Assembly: GCA_905236635.1 (NCBI GenBank)
Contig: CAJOCJ010000008.1
Span: 1-61,851 of the forward strand
Source: an uncultured Bacteroidales bacterium
GTDB taxonomy: Bacteria > Bacteroidota > Bacteroidia > Bacteroidales > F082
Length of the DNA: 61,851 bases
Direction: 5' to 3'
Shown in pieces: positions 1-8,114 of this stretch (positions are counted from its first letter, which is position 1; every line of letters starts with the position of its first letter). Made by a program: the position numbers and the translations under genes. A model generated the notes under the pieces. That model worked only from the letters and a program-made list of their open reading frames with translations, was not told where the DNA came from and searched no databases.

Positions 1-1
1 C

Positions 2-907
2 ATGTGTTCATACGGCACCTACGTGTTGCTCAAGGCATTCCGTCTGCAGTACCTCGCCGATATGATTGGCGCCGTCTCATTGGACGCTTTCGATGGCCGC
101 ATCGAGCCGTTCTTCGACCAGATTCATCAGATTCGTCATCACCGCGGACAGATTGTCACCGCTGAGCGTTTCCGTAACTTCCTGAAAGGCAGCGAGATGA
201 TTGCACGCGAGAAACAGCACGTCCAGGATCCTTATTCATTCCGTTGCATCCCGCAGGTGCACGGCGCTTCAAAAGACGCCATTAACTACGTGTCGCAGAT
301 CCTCGGTGAGGAAATCAACGCCGTCACCGACAACCCTACAGTGTTCCCTGATGAGGACATGGTCATCTCGGCAGGTAACTTCCACGGACAGCCTCTGGCA
401 TTGAGCCTCGACTTCCTCGCCATCGCAATGGCTGAGCTCGGCAACATCTCAGAGCGACGTACATATCAGCTCATCGCCGGAAAACGTGGTCTGCCGTCGT
501 TCCTCGTCGCTGAGCCGGGTCTCAACTCAGGCTTCATGATTCCTCAGTATGCCGCAGCAGCTATCGTGAGCCAGAACAAGCAGCTCTGCACGCCGGCATC
601 TGTCGACAGCATCGAGTCGTCGCAGGGTCAGGAAGACCACGTGAGCATGGGTGCTAACGCAGCCACCAAGGCATTACGCGTCGCCAACAACCTCGAGCGC
701 ATCCTCGCCATCGAGCTCTTCAACGCAGCACAGGCCCTCGACTTCCGCAAACCTATCAAATCATCAGCATTCATTGAGAACTTCGTCGCCGAATACCGTA
801 AGAAAGTGGAATTCGTGAAAGTCGACAAGGTGATGTACACCGAGATCGCCAAATCAGTGAAGTTCTTGCAGGAATATGAGCTGGGCGAGAAGATTTTTGA
901 GAAATAA
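2..907 (+). CDS. hutH: Histidine ammonia-lyase, C-terminal part (5' end outside window)
   Basis: Histidine ammonia-lyase deaminates L-histidine to trans-urocanate, the first step of histidine breakdown, in the cytoplasm. The 301 visible residues match the C-terminal 60 percent of the roughly 500-residue family. They include the TDNPTVF segment, the GNFHG loop that follows it, and the block SSQGQEDHVSMGANAA, all typical of the HAL/PAL family. The Ala-Ser-Gly segment that forms the MIO cofactor lies upstream of the window and cannot be checked. The first in-frame ATG at base 2 is almost certainly an internal methionine, since the reading frame is open to the window edge. No other hut gene follows. 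The next gene starts 20 bases downstream and encodes an unrelated membrane protein. Confidence 0.93.
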   Translation: MCSYGTYVLLKAFRLQYLADMIGAVSLDAFDGRIEPFFDQIHQIRHHRGQIVTAERFRNFLKGSEMIAREKQHVQDPYSFRCIPQVHGASKDAINYVSQILGEEINAVTDNPTVFPDEDMVISAGNFHGQPLALSLDFLAIAMAELGNISERRTYQLIAGKRGLPSFLVAEPGLNSGFMIPQYAAAAIVSQNKQLCTPASVDSIESSQGQEDHVSMGANAATKALRVANNLERILAIELFNAAQALDFRKPIKSSAFIENFVAEYRKKVEFVKVDKVMYTEIAKSVKFLQEYELGEKIFEK

Positions 908-927
908 TAGTTTAAAACATAAATGAT

Positions 928-1422
928 ATGGAAGAATTCACCGACAACCAGCAAATAAAGGAGTTTGAGAACCCGGTGCCACAGCGTCCTACAGGTCTCA
1001 CTATACTTTGTATACTCTCGTTCATCAACGCGGTATGGCAGTTTATAATCAATTTCATATCGTTTTCATCGTTTAATATGATGAAAACCGTGACCACCGA
1101 TGAAAACTACGCTGAATTGTTTGAAAATATGGGGGTTGATGCGGACCAGATGGAGACTGCTATGGCGGCGTTTTTTGCTCCGGGTAAGTTCTATTATCTC
1201 TTCACTGCTTTGATTTACATCGGCTCGTTCTTTGGCGTTTTATACATGTGGCGGCTACAGAAGAAAGGTTTCCATATCTATACCATCGCCCAGATTTTAT
1301 TGCTGATTGTGATGGTTTTGATGTTCACAAGTGTCACCGGTGCCTCACCATGGAGCAACGTCGTCTTCACGGCGATATTTATCGGTCTTTATTTTATATA
1401 TTATAGAAAATCAATGAATTAA
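928..1422 (+). CDS. Small membrane protein of unknown function, four predicted helices
   Basis: I do not recognise a characterised family. The 164-residue product has a hydrophilic, proline-containing N-terminus (about 1-22) and then a hydrophobic segment around residues 24-47. A soluble loop of about 45 acidic residues follows, then three closely spaced hydrophobic segments (about 90-108, 118-135 and 140-158). It ends in a basic tail. The stop codon overlaps the start of the next gene by one base (TAATG), and that gene also encodes a four-helix membrane protein of similar size. The two are therefore probably translated together and may form a complex. The placement after hutH could be read-through, because no terminator is visible between them. 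Confidence 0.75.
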   Translation: MEEFTDNQQIKEFENPVPQRPTGLTILCILSFINAVWQFIINFISFSSFNMMKTVTTDENYAELFENMGVDADQMETAMAAFFAPGKFYYLFTALIYIGSFFGVLYMWRLQKKGFHIYTIAQILLLIVMVLMFTSVTGASPWSNVVFTAIFIGLYFIYYRKSMN

Positions 1423-1907
1423 TGGAAGAGGTCAGGGAACGGCAGAGTATCTTTAAGGAGCGCAAGCACGTCACGCTGGGCATGAAATTAGTGTGCGCCT
1501 TCGCCATCACTTATTATATCCTGTTTTTCGCCTTCACGACCTATATTTTGATAAAATATAACACCGTTTTTGACGAGGCATATTTTGACGAGAGCCTGAA
1601 AGAGATGGTGGTGTCGAACCATCTTGCCATCTTCGTCTCGAAATGGGCTTTGCTGGGCTTGATAATCACCAGTCTTTTCCTCGTATTCTTCAAGAAACGC
1701 TGGGGAAAATTCCTGTTTATGCTGTTCACTATCGCGCTTCTCATTTTGCAGATTGAGACGACATATCCTCCAGCGTGGCTTTCGTATATCCTTGAGGTTC
1801 TGTTGGTCTTGATAATTGCGCCTCTGCGGGTTTTGTCAAGATTTACCGAACGTATTCAGACTGAGACACAGAAAATAAATCCTTTTAAAGATAAAGATAA
1901 AAAATGA
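1422..1907 (+). CDS. Small membrane protein of unknown function
   Basis: The 161-residue protein has about four hydrophobic segments: residues 25-48, 67-88, 92-108 and 114-134. The N-terminus and the C-terminal tail are both charged; the tail is rich in Lys and Thr and ends in KDKDKK. No catalytic motif is visible. It is tightly coupled to its neighbours: its ATG overlaps the stop of the preceding membrane-protein gene by one base, and its own stop overlaps the start of the following kinase gene by four bases (ATGA). This arrangement suggests one operon of three genes. The function is unknown. Confidence 0.75.
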   Translation: MEEVRERQSIFKERKHVTLGMKLVCAFAITYYILFFAFTTYILIKYNTVFDEAYFDESLKEMVVSNHLAIFVSKWALLGLIITSLFLVFFKKRWGKFLFMLFTIALLILQIETTYPPAWLSYILEVLLVLIIAPLRVLSRFTERIQTETQKINPFKDKDKK

Positions 1908-2644
1908 ACCATATCACATTGTCGGGAGAGTTGGGCAGCGGCAAGAGCACCGTCGCCAACTATTTGATCAGTAAGATGCCTTTCAGAATCGTTTCGGCAG
2001 GTCTTTTGTTCAGACAATTAGCCGCAAAACACGGCATGTCGGCGAAGGAGTTCAACGAGTTTATCGAATCCGACCCGAAATACGACCATTATGTCGATGA
2101 CACCATGGCGGAACTGGGCCGCACCGACGAGAAAATCATCTTCGACTCTCGTATGGCATGGCATTTTGTGCCTTCTTCGTTCAAAATTTATCTTTATGTC
2201 GATGTGGATACGGCAACCGAAAGAATCTTCAACGACACGGGTAGGGTGAGCGAGTCGTATTCCGACAAGGCGACGGCCCGTCAGGAGATTATCGACAGAC
2301 GTAAGAGCGAGTTGCTGAGATACCAGAATTTCTACCACTGCAACCTCGATGACTACAGCAACTACGATCTTATCGTCGATACCAGCCACGCCACTCGTGA
2401 TGAGGTTAACGAATTGGTTTTCAATAGTTTCCGTGCTTTTGAAGAAGGAAAAGAATATACCAAAATCTGGCTTTCGCCAAAGTCATTAATATTAAAAGGT
2501 GATGAGCCTGACGACCCCGATGCAAAACTCGTTATCAACAAAAAAGATGGCAAATTTGTCGTCGAAAGTGGTTTTTCGAAGGTAAAAAAAGCACTCGAAA
2601 TTCGCAAAAGCCTTGTCGCTGTTGATGTTGTAAAATGTTCATAA
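1904..2644 (+). CDS. Cytidylate-kinase-like P-loop NTPase with a C-terminal extension
   Basis: The N-terminal 180 residues resemble the compact (archaeal-type) cytidylate kinase and AAA_18-like nucleotide kinases. There is a P-loop GELGSGKS at residues 8-15, an IIFDSRMAWHF segment like the substrate site of CMP kinases (about 78-88), and a YVDVD...RIFNDTGR lid-like region. Such enzymes phosphorylate CMP or dCMP in the cytoplasm. The substrate here is inferred, and a dedicated bacterial Cmk elsewhere in the genome cannot be excluded. The last 60 or so residues are outside the kinase fold. Their beginning, IWLSPKSLILKGDEPDDPD, recalls the start of ParB/sulfiredoxin-like domains, but the catalytic part of that fold is not evident. 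The gene overlaps the upstream one by four bases. Confidence 0.7.
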   Translation: MNHITLSGELGSGKSTVANYLISKMPFRIVSAGLLFRQLAAKHGMSAKEFNEFIESDPKYDHYVDDTMAELGRTDEKIIFDSRMAWHFVPSSFKIYLYVDVDTATERIFNDTGRVSESYSDKATARQEIIDRRKSELLRYQNFYHCNLDDYSNYDLIVDTSHATRDEVNELVFNSFRAFEEGKEYTKIWLSPKSLILKGDEPDDPDAKLVINKKDGKFVVESGFSKVKKALEIRKSLVAVDVVKCS

Positions 2645-2695
2645 TTTTGTTAATAAAAACCTAAAAAATTGTTAAACCAAACGAAAAGTTTTGTA

Positions 2696-2703
2696 TAATT
2701 TTG
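2696..2703 (+). promoter_or_regulatory. Promoter -7 element for nrdDG
   Basis: TAATTTTG matches the Bacteroidota -7 consensus TAnnTTTG. It lies 88 bases before the nrdD start, in a 147-base AT-rich gap. No convincing TTTG is present 19-20 bases upstream, so the -33 part is weak. The leader of about 80 bases is free of obvious hairpins. Confidence 0.6.
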
Positions 2704-2791
2704 CAATGAGAAATTAGTAAAGATTATAAAAATATAATCCCTAAGATTTACTAAACAAAACGAGCATTAATATATAAAACATTCAAGTAGT

Positions 2792-4882
2792 ATGGAGTTT
2801 AACCAGGTCTTTATTATCAAGAGAAATGGTAAGCGCGAGCCTTTCTCAGTTGATAAAATCAAAAATGCAATTCAGAAAGCCTTCTTGAGCGTCGGCAGCT
2901 TCGCACCGCAGGAGGTCCTCACCAACATCATGAGTCGTGTCAGCATCCACGACGGCATCTCGGTGGAGGAAATCCAGAACCAGGTGGAGAACGCTCTCAT
3001 GGCGGAACGTTATTACAACGTCGCGAAATCGTACATCCTTTATCGTCAGCGTCATTACGAAGATCGTGAGGTGAAGGATAAACTCGACTTCCTCATCAAC
3101 TACTGCAACGCACAGAATGCGGCAACAGGCAGTAAATACGATGCTAACGCCAATGTTGAGAAGAAAAACATCGCCACACTCATCGGAGAGCTTCCTAAAT
3201 CAAACTTCATACGTCTCAACCGCCGTATGCTCTGCGACAAGATTAAAGACATGTACGGCAAGGAAGTGGCCGACAAATACATAGAGCTGCTCAACCATCA
3301 TTTTATCTACAAGAATGATGAGACAAGCATCGCCAACTACTGTGCATCAATCACCATGTATCCTTGGCTGCTCGAGGGCACTAAGTCGATAGGCGGCAAC
3401 GCTACACGTCCGACTAACCTTAAGTCGTTCTGCGGCGGCTTCATCAACATGGTGTTTATGGTGTCGTCGATGCTGAGCGGCGCCTGTGCCACACCTGAGT
3501 TCTTGATGTATCTTAACTATTTCATCCAGATGGAATACGGTAAGGATTATTACACTCGCGCTAACGAAGTGGTCGAGCTGTCGAACCGCAAACGCACCCT
3601 CGACAAGGTCATCACCGACTGCTTCGAACAGATAGTGTATTCCATCAACCAGCCTACTGGAGCCCGTAACTACCAGTCGGTCTTCTGGAACATCTCCTAC
3701 TACGACAAGTATTATTTCAAGAGCCTCTTCGGTAACTTCTACTTCCCTGACGGCAGCCAGCCTGACTGGGACTCACTCAACTGGCTCCAGAAACGTTTCA
3801 TGAAATGGTTCAACGCCGAACGTCTCAAGACCGTCTTGACATTCCCTGTCGAGACCATGGCACTCCTTTCGGAAAATGGCGATATCGCCGATAAGGAATA
3901 TGCCGACTTCACCGCTGAGATGTACGCCGAAGGCCACTCGTTCTTCACCTACGTCAGCGACAACGCCGACTCACTGAGCTCCTGCTGCCGTCTCCGCAAC
4001 GAGATCCAGGACAACGAGTTCAGCTACACCCTCGGCGCCGGTGGCGTCTCCACAGGCTCGAAGAGCGTGCTCACCATCAACATGAACCGCTGCATCCAGT
4101 ACGAAGAGCAAAACCGCCTGCCATTCCTTAGCTTCGTGGAAGAAGTCATCGACCTCATGCACAAGGTGCAGATGGCTTACGACACAAACCTCCGTTACCT
4201 CCGCGACAAAGGAATGCTCCCGCTGTTCGACGCAGGTTACATCGCCATCGACCGCCAGTACCTCACCATAGGTGTCAACGGCATCGTCGAGGCAGCCGAG
4301 TTTAAAGGCATCGAGATCAGCGACAACCCTGAGTATCAGCACTTCGTGGAACAGATCCTCAGCCTCATCGAGAAGTATAACAAACAGTACAAGCAACCAG
4401 GTCTCATGTTCAACTGCGAGATGATCCCAGCAGAGAACGTCGGCGTGAAACATGCCAAGTGGGACAAGGAAGACGGCTACAAGGTGCCTCGCGACTGCTA
4501 CAACAGTTACTTCTATGTCGTTGAAAATCAGAACACTAACGTACTCGATAAATTCAAACTCCACGGCGAGCGTTACATCAAACACCTCACTGGCGGCTCG
4601 GCATTGCACTGCAACCTCGAGGAACACCTCACACAAGAACAGTACCGTCAGCTGCTCAAGGTGGCATCGAAAGAAGGCTGTAACTACTTCACTTTCAACA
4701 TCCCTAACACCGTTTGCAACGACTGCGGTCACATCGACAAACGTTACCTCAAGAAATGCCCGAAGTGCGGCAGCGAGAACCTCGACTACCTCACACGTGT
4801 CATCGGCTACATGAAACGTATCAGCAACTTCTCACAGGCACGCCAGGTGGAAGCAGGCAAGCGTTTCTACGCCAAATTCTAA
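2792..4882 (+). CDS. nrdD: Anaerobic ribonucleoside-triphosphate reductase (class III, large subunit)
   Basis: NrdD reduces ribonucleoside triphosphates to deoxy forms without oxygen, using a glycyl radical. The 696-residue length is normal for the family. Residues 1-95 form an ATP-cone regulatory domain that starts with IIKRNGKREPFSVDKI. Near the C-terminus a zinc site is made by Cys642, Cys645, Cys656 and Cys659 (CNDCGH ... CPKCGS). The radical glycine is Gly672 in the RVIGY motif, 25 residues from the end. The cysteine-rich SSCCRLRN segment near residue 395 fits the active-site loop. The activase gene nrdG begins 7 bases downstream, so the pair is an operon. No aerobic reductase is present in the window, in keeping with an anaerobic life style. 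Confidence 0.97.
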   Translation: MEFNQVFIIKRNGKREPFSVDKIKNAIQKAFLSVGSFAPQEVLTNIMSRVSIHDGISVEEIQNQVENALMAERYYNVAKSYILYRQRHYEDREVKDKLDFLINYCNAQNAATGSKYDANANVEKKNIATLIGELPKSNFIRLNRRMLCDKIKDMYGKEVADKYIELLNHHFIYKNDETSIANYCASITMYPWLLEGTKSIGGNATRPTNLKSFCGGFINMVFMVSSMLSGACATPEFLMYLNYFIQMEYGKDYYTRANEVVELSNRKRTLDKVITDCFEQIVYSINQPTGARNYQSVFWNISYYDKYYFKSLFGNFYFPDGSQPDWDSLNWLQKRFMKWFNAERLKTVLTFPVETMALLSENGDIADKEYADFTAEMYAEGHSFFTYVSDNADSLSSCCRLRNEIQDNEFSYTLGAGGVSTGSKSVLTINMNRCIQYEEQNRLPFLSFVEEVIDLMHKVQMAYDTNLRYLRDKGMLPLFDAGYIAIDRQYLTIGVNGIVEAAEFKGIEISDNPEYQHFVEQILSLIEKYNKQYKQPGLMFNCEMIPAENVGVKHAKWDKEDGYKVPRDCYNSYFYVVENQNTNVLDKFKLHGERYIKHLTGGSALHCNLEEHLTQEQYRQLLKVASKEGCNYFTFNIPNTVCNDCGHIDKRYLKKCPKCGSENLDYLTRVIGYMKRISNFSQARQVEAGKRFYAKF

Positions 4883-4889
4883 ACCGGGA

Positions 4890-5345
4890 ATGCTGAAGTA
4901 CTACAACTATGACGTCGTGTTTCAGGAAGTACCTGATGAGGTGAGTCTGGCAATAAACCTTACCAACTGCCCGAATCACTGCCCTGACTGCCATAGTAAA
5001 CATCTCTGGGAGGATATAGGCGAGCAACTCTCAGAAGATGAACTAACAAGACTCGTTGAGATATACAGAGGCGACATCACCTGCGTGTGCATCCTGGGTG
5101 GTGACGCCTCGAAAAACGAGGTCGAAGCACTCGCACATTATATCAAACATTCATTGAACCTTAAAGTCGCTTGGTATTCGGGCCGTTATGACAAGCCGTT
5201 GAATATCAGCGACTTTGATTATTTGAAGTTCGGTCCTTATCTCACCGACAAAGGAGGACTGAAAAGCCCAGACACCAACCAGAAGTTTTACAAGGTCGTC
5301 GATGGCGAAATGATTGACCAGACCTACAGATTTCAAAGACGATAA
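4890..5345 (+). CDS. nrdG: Anaerobic ribonucleotide reductase activating protein (radical SAM)
   Basis: This radical-SAM activase installs the glycyl radical on NrdD. The CxxxCxxC cluster-binding motif is complete at Cys27, Cys31 and Cys34 (NCPNHCPDC). The segment CVCILGGDAS around residues 70-79 corresponds to the GGE-like SAM-binding region, and a GRYDKPL segment follows. The 151-residue length fits the short NrdG family. The start 7 bases after nrdD and the acyltransferase start 2 bases after the nrdG stop indicate co-transcription. Confidence 0.95.
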   Translation: MLKYYNYDVVFQEVPDEVSLAINLTNCPNHCPDCHSKHLWEDIGEQLSEDELTRLVEIYRGDITCVCILGGDASKNEVEALAHYIKHSLNLKVAWYSGRYDKPLNISDFDYLKFGPYLTDKGGLKSPDTNQKFYKVVDGEMIDQTYRFQRR

Positions 5346-5347
5346 CA

Positions 5348-6151
5348 ATGGAACAAAGAGCGGCAAATCATATCGACCTCGCCAAGGTGCTGGCAGCGAA
5401 AGGCATCAAGCCACGCCGTTGGCTGGTGCGTCTGCTCAACCGTCTGCTGCATGTCGATGAGATGAACGAATGCCTTGACCTGTACGGCCATCTGGAAGGG
5501 GTGGAGTTCGCCCAAGCCATCATGGACCACCTCCATATAACCTTTGACATACGTAACATTGAACGTATCCCGAAGGAAGGCAACCCCATCGTCATCGCCA
5601 ACCATCCACTCGGCGGCCCCGACGGCATGGCACTCATCGCTGCCATAGGCTCTCTCCGCAGCGACATCCTCTTTCCCGTCAACGACTTCCTGATGTATGT
5701 GGAGCAGCTTAAGTCGGTGTTCGTGCCTATCGACAAGGTGCATGGCAACCGTAACACCGCCAGCGGCATCAACGCGGCGTTTGCGGGCCAGAACCTGCTG
5801 CTGTATTTCCCGGCAGGCCTATGCTCACGCCGTATCAAAGGGAAAATCACTGACCTAGAATGGAAACCTACGGTTGTCAAGAAAGCCATCCAACATCACC
5901 GCGACCTCATACCTGTCCATATAGAGGCCCGCAACCGCCGCCGTTTCTACACCATTGCTAACTGGCGCAAACGTCTCGGTATCAAGTTCAACTTCGAGAT
6001 GGCACTACTGCCTGGCGAGATGTTCGCACAACGAGGCAAGACTTTCCGCCTCACCGTGGGTGAGCCTATACCATGGCAGACCCTCGACGACGGCACACCC
6101 GCCACCGTGTGGGCACAACGTTTGCACGACATGATATATACCATTGAATAA
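5348..6151 (+). CDS. PlsC-like lysophospholipid/aminolipid O-acyltransferase
   Basis: The protein has the glycerolipid acyltransferase signature in the variant seen next to hemolysin-like N-acyltransferases in Bacteroidota. The active-site His86 sits in IANHPLGGPDG, with the acidic partner 6 residues later (HX5D rather than the classical HX4D). FVPIDKVHGNR and LLYFPAGLCSRR follow as the PlsC blocks II and III. Known relatives (GlsA in Bacteroides, OlsA elsewhere) transfer a second fatty acyl group to a lyso-aminolipid at the inner membrane. The neighbour 20 bases downstream is the N-acyltransferase expected for the first step, which supports glycine- or ornithine-lipid synthesis as the role. 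The choice of amino acid cannot be read from sequence. It starts 2 bases after nrdG. Confidence 0.82.
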   Translation: MEQRAANHIDLAKVLAAKGIKPRRWLVRLLNRLLHVDEMNECLDLYGHLEGVEFAQAIMDHLHITFDIRNIERIPKEGNPIVIANHPLGGPDGMALIAAIGSLRSDILFPVNDFLMYVEQLKSVFVPIDKVHGNRNTASGINAAFAGQNLLLYFPAGLCSRRIKGKITDLEWKPTVVKKAIQHHRDLIPVHIEARNRRRFYTIANWRKRLGIKFNFEMALLPGEMFAQRGKTFRLTVGEPIPWQTLDDGTPATVWAQRLHDMIYTIE

Positions 6152-6171
6152 TTATAAAACCATTGAAAACC

Positions 6172-7218
6172 ATGGACTTATCCTATATCATCTCTCCGAT
6201 ACCCCGCGAGCTCATCAAGAAAGAGCTGACAAGGAAGATTTTCCTTCGTAAGACCAACCACGGCGGCAAGGAGATCTACGTCACCACAGCGCATATCTCG
6301 CCTAACATCATGCAAGAGATAGGTCGTCTGCGTGAGCTGTCGTTCGTCAGCGAAGGCGGCGGCACAGGAAAACCTGTCGATATCGACGAGTTCGACGTAC
6401 TGCCGGAACCGTATTGCTTCAAGCAGCTCTTCGTGTGGGACCCTGAGAACGAAGAGATTGTCGGAGGCTACCGTTTCATTCACGGCTCCAACATGTTCCG
6501 CAGCGTCGACGGCTCCATCTACACGCCTACAGCTGAGTTGTTCCATTTCACCGACGAGTTTATCAACAAATATCTGCCTTACACCCTCGAGCTCGGACGT
6601 TCGTTTGTTCAGCCTGCCTACCAGCCAGGCACTGACATCCGCAAAGGAATGTACTCGCTCGACAACCTATGGGACGGCCTCGCCACGCTGGCATTGGAGA
6701 TACGCAATACAAGATACTATTTCGGCAAGATCACCATGTATCCGCAGATGAACCGTCAGGCAAAAGATATGATTCTTTACTTCTATCAGAAACATTTTCC
6801 TGACAAAAACGGACTGGTATGGCCTAACGAACCGCTGGTCATCGAGACTGACTACAACAAGCTCCACGATATGTTCAGCGGCCGTAACTACAAGGAAGAC
6901 TACCAGATTCTGCAGCGTTCGGTGCGCGAGCTTGGCTCTTATGTACCGCCACTCGTCAATGCCTACATGAACCTCTCATCTACGATGATTTCGTTCGGCA
7001 CGGCCTACAACCACGCTTTCGGCGAGACCGACGAGACGGGTATCCTCGTGGCGGTCAACGACATCTACCCCGAGAAGGGCGAGCGCCATTTCAAATCGTA
7101 TATTACCCGAAACCCTCTGTTTATGAGGCGTAAGCTGTTTAAGATAAACAGAAAAATAAGCACACGTCGCAGGATTCTGTTTAAAAACAGGGGTAAAAAA
7201 CAAAAAGAGACGCTTTGA
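6172..7218 (+). CDS. OlsB/GlsB-like N-acyltransferase (hemolysin-like GNAT family)
   Basis: Members of this family join a 3-hydroxy fatty acyl chain from acyl-ACP to the amino group of ornithine or glycine, the first step of aminolipid synthesis. Recognisable blocks are REL SFVSEGGGTGK (about residues 55-68), LFVWDPENEEIVGGYRF (about 86-102) and ELGRSFVQPAYQ (about 143-154). All three also occur in the C-terminal half of the fused protein at 12347-14128. The ATG at 6172 is preferred over an in-frame TTG nine bases upstream. The C-terminus is extended and strongly basic (KINRKISTRRR), which may hold the protein to the membrane. The stop codon lies in the loop of a terminator hairpin. Confidence 0.82.
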   Translation: MDLSYIISPIPRELIKKELTRKIFLRKTNHGGKEIYVTTAHISPNIMQEIGRLRELSFVSEGGGTGKPVDIDEFDVLPEPYCFKQLFVWDPENEEIVGGYRFIHGSNMFRSVDGSIYTPTAELFHFTDEFINKYLPYTLELGRSFVQPAYQPGTDIRKGMYSLDNLWDGLATLALEIRNTRYYFGKITMYPQMNRQAKDMILYFYQKHFPDKNGLVWPNEPLVIETDYNKLHDMFSGRNYKEDYQILQRSVRELGSYVPPLVNAYMNLSSTMISFGTAYNHAFGETDETGILVAVNDIYPEKGERHFKSYITRNPLFMRRKLFKINRKISTRRRILFKNRGKKQKETL

Positions 7219-7229
7219 CGTCTCTTTTT
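7202..7229 (+). terminator. Intrinsic terminator overlapping the acyltransferase stop codon
   Basis: A perfect 11-base-pair stem, AAAAAGAGACG with CGTCTCTTTTT, closes a 6-base loop that contains the TGA stop codon (7216-7218). The 3' arm supplies the T-run. It probably ends the nrdD-nrdG-acyltransferase transcript. The A-rich 5' arm makes it potentially bidirectional. Confidence 0.88.
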
Positions 7230-7367
7230 GTTTCTAAACTAAAAATATGGCCTGTTTTTGTCATTCATTCTGATTGCAAAAATATCGCGATTTCCCGACA
7301 TGGCATCTCCCCATAATTAGTGATTTTTTACAAAACTTCTAACCTGTTTTGGTTATTTATATAAAAA

Positions 7368-7397
7368 TCTAAAGTCTAAGGTCTAAAGTCTAAGGTC
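7368..7397 (+). repeat. Tandem heptamers TCTAAAG/TCTAAGG
   Basis: Four consecutive 7-base units (TCTAAAG, TCTAAGG, TCTAAAG, TCTAAGG) are followed by TCT. They end 8 bases before the -7 element of the next gene, so they occupy its -33 region. The unit resembles the CTAAAGA arms at 48360-48430 and 57896-57973, but here only one arm is present. Confidence 0.75.
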
Positions 7398-7404
7398 TTT
7401 TTTA

Positions 7405-7412
7405 TATTTTTG
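7405..7412 (+). promoter_or_regulatory. Promoter -7 element for the hemerythrin-LuxR pair
   Basis: TATTTTTG fits TAnnTTTG and ends 18 bases before the ATG at 7431. The preceding 135 bases (7230-7364) hold nothing recognisable. Confidence 0.65.
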
Positions 7413-7430
7413 CAAAAAATAATTATCAAA

Positions 7431-8111
7431 ATGAAAAACATCTTTTCAGAAAATATGAAAATGGCCGACCTAATCCTCGGCAATTCCAAGCTCCTACTGA
7501 TGCTCCCACGCTTCGGCATGGACCTGGGCTTCGGCGACCACAGCATAGCAGAGGTGTGTAAGAAAAACGACGTATCGCCGCAGTTCTTCCTCCTGATATG
7601 CAACGTCTATAGCAATCCCGACTTCACACCTTCATCCGAAGATATCAAATCCGTTGACCATAAGGCGTTGATCAGCTATCTCTTGGAGTCACACAAATAC
7701 TACCTCCACGAGCGTATTCCGCACATAGAGGAGCACCTCAACCATATCATCGAGGCTTGCATCCCGAAATATGGCAACACCCTGCGCCGTTTCTTCGAGG
7801 AATACAAAAACGAGGTGGTCGATCACTTCGTCTATGAAGAGAAAAACGTGTTTCCATATCTGCAGCAGATAGTCGAAAACAACGTCAAATCCGACTATAA
7901 AATCAAGGTGTTTCACGAAAACCACACCAACATCGAGGACAAGCTTCTCGACCTGATGAACATCCTGATAAAATACCTTCCGGCTGAAATCTTCCCGAAG
8001 GAACGTATTGAGATAGCATTGGATATCAATGAATTATCAGCCGACCTGATGAGTCATGCCCTCATCGAGGAACGCGTGCTTATACCGTTTGTCAAAACTT
8101 TGGAGGCCTAG
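7431..8111 (+). CDS. Hemerythrin-domain protein, RIC/YtfE-like
   Basis: The C-terminal part (about residues 85-225) carries spaced histidines and acidic residues expected of a di-iron four-helix hemerythrin domain: HIEEHLNHI, the HFVYEEKNVFPYL helix, FHENHTNIE, and HALIEERVLIPF. The N-terminal 75 residues resemble the short helical ScdA/DUF542 domain of iron-sulfur cluster repair (RIC) proteins, but the di-cysteine of that domain is absent. RIC proteins repair Fe-S clusters after nitric oxide or oxygen damage in the cytoplasm. That role is inferred here. The ATG at 7431 is chosen because an upstream in-frame TTG lies within the promoter. A LuxR-type regulator starts 3 bases after the stop, so the two are co-expressed. 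Confidence 0.8.
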   Translation: MKNIFSENMKMADLILGNSKLLLMLPRFGMDLGFGDHSIAEVCKKNDVSPQFFLLICNVYSNPDFTPSSEDIKSVDHKALISYLLESHKYYLHERIPHIEEHLNHIIEACIPKYGNTLRRFFEEYKNEVVDHFVYEEKNVFPYLQQIVENNVKSDYKIKVFHENHTNIEDKLLDLMNILIKYLPAEIFPKERIEIALDINELSADLMSHALIEERVLIPFVKTLEA

Positions 8112-8114
8112 ACG

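Noticed and set aside
2..907. A hut operon at the left edge
   Set aside because: Only hutH is seen; the following genes are membrane proteins and a kinase with no link to histidine breakdown.
3971..4732. 253-residue open frame on the minus strand
   Set aside because: It lies antisense to nrdD, which has its zinc site and radical glycine in this part.
7368..7397. Possible small CRISPR or phase-variable array
   Set aside because: The units are 7 bases with no spacers and no cas gene is in the window; single-base variation between units does not fit a slippage tract.
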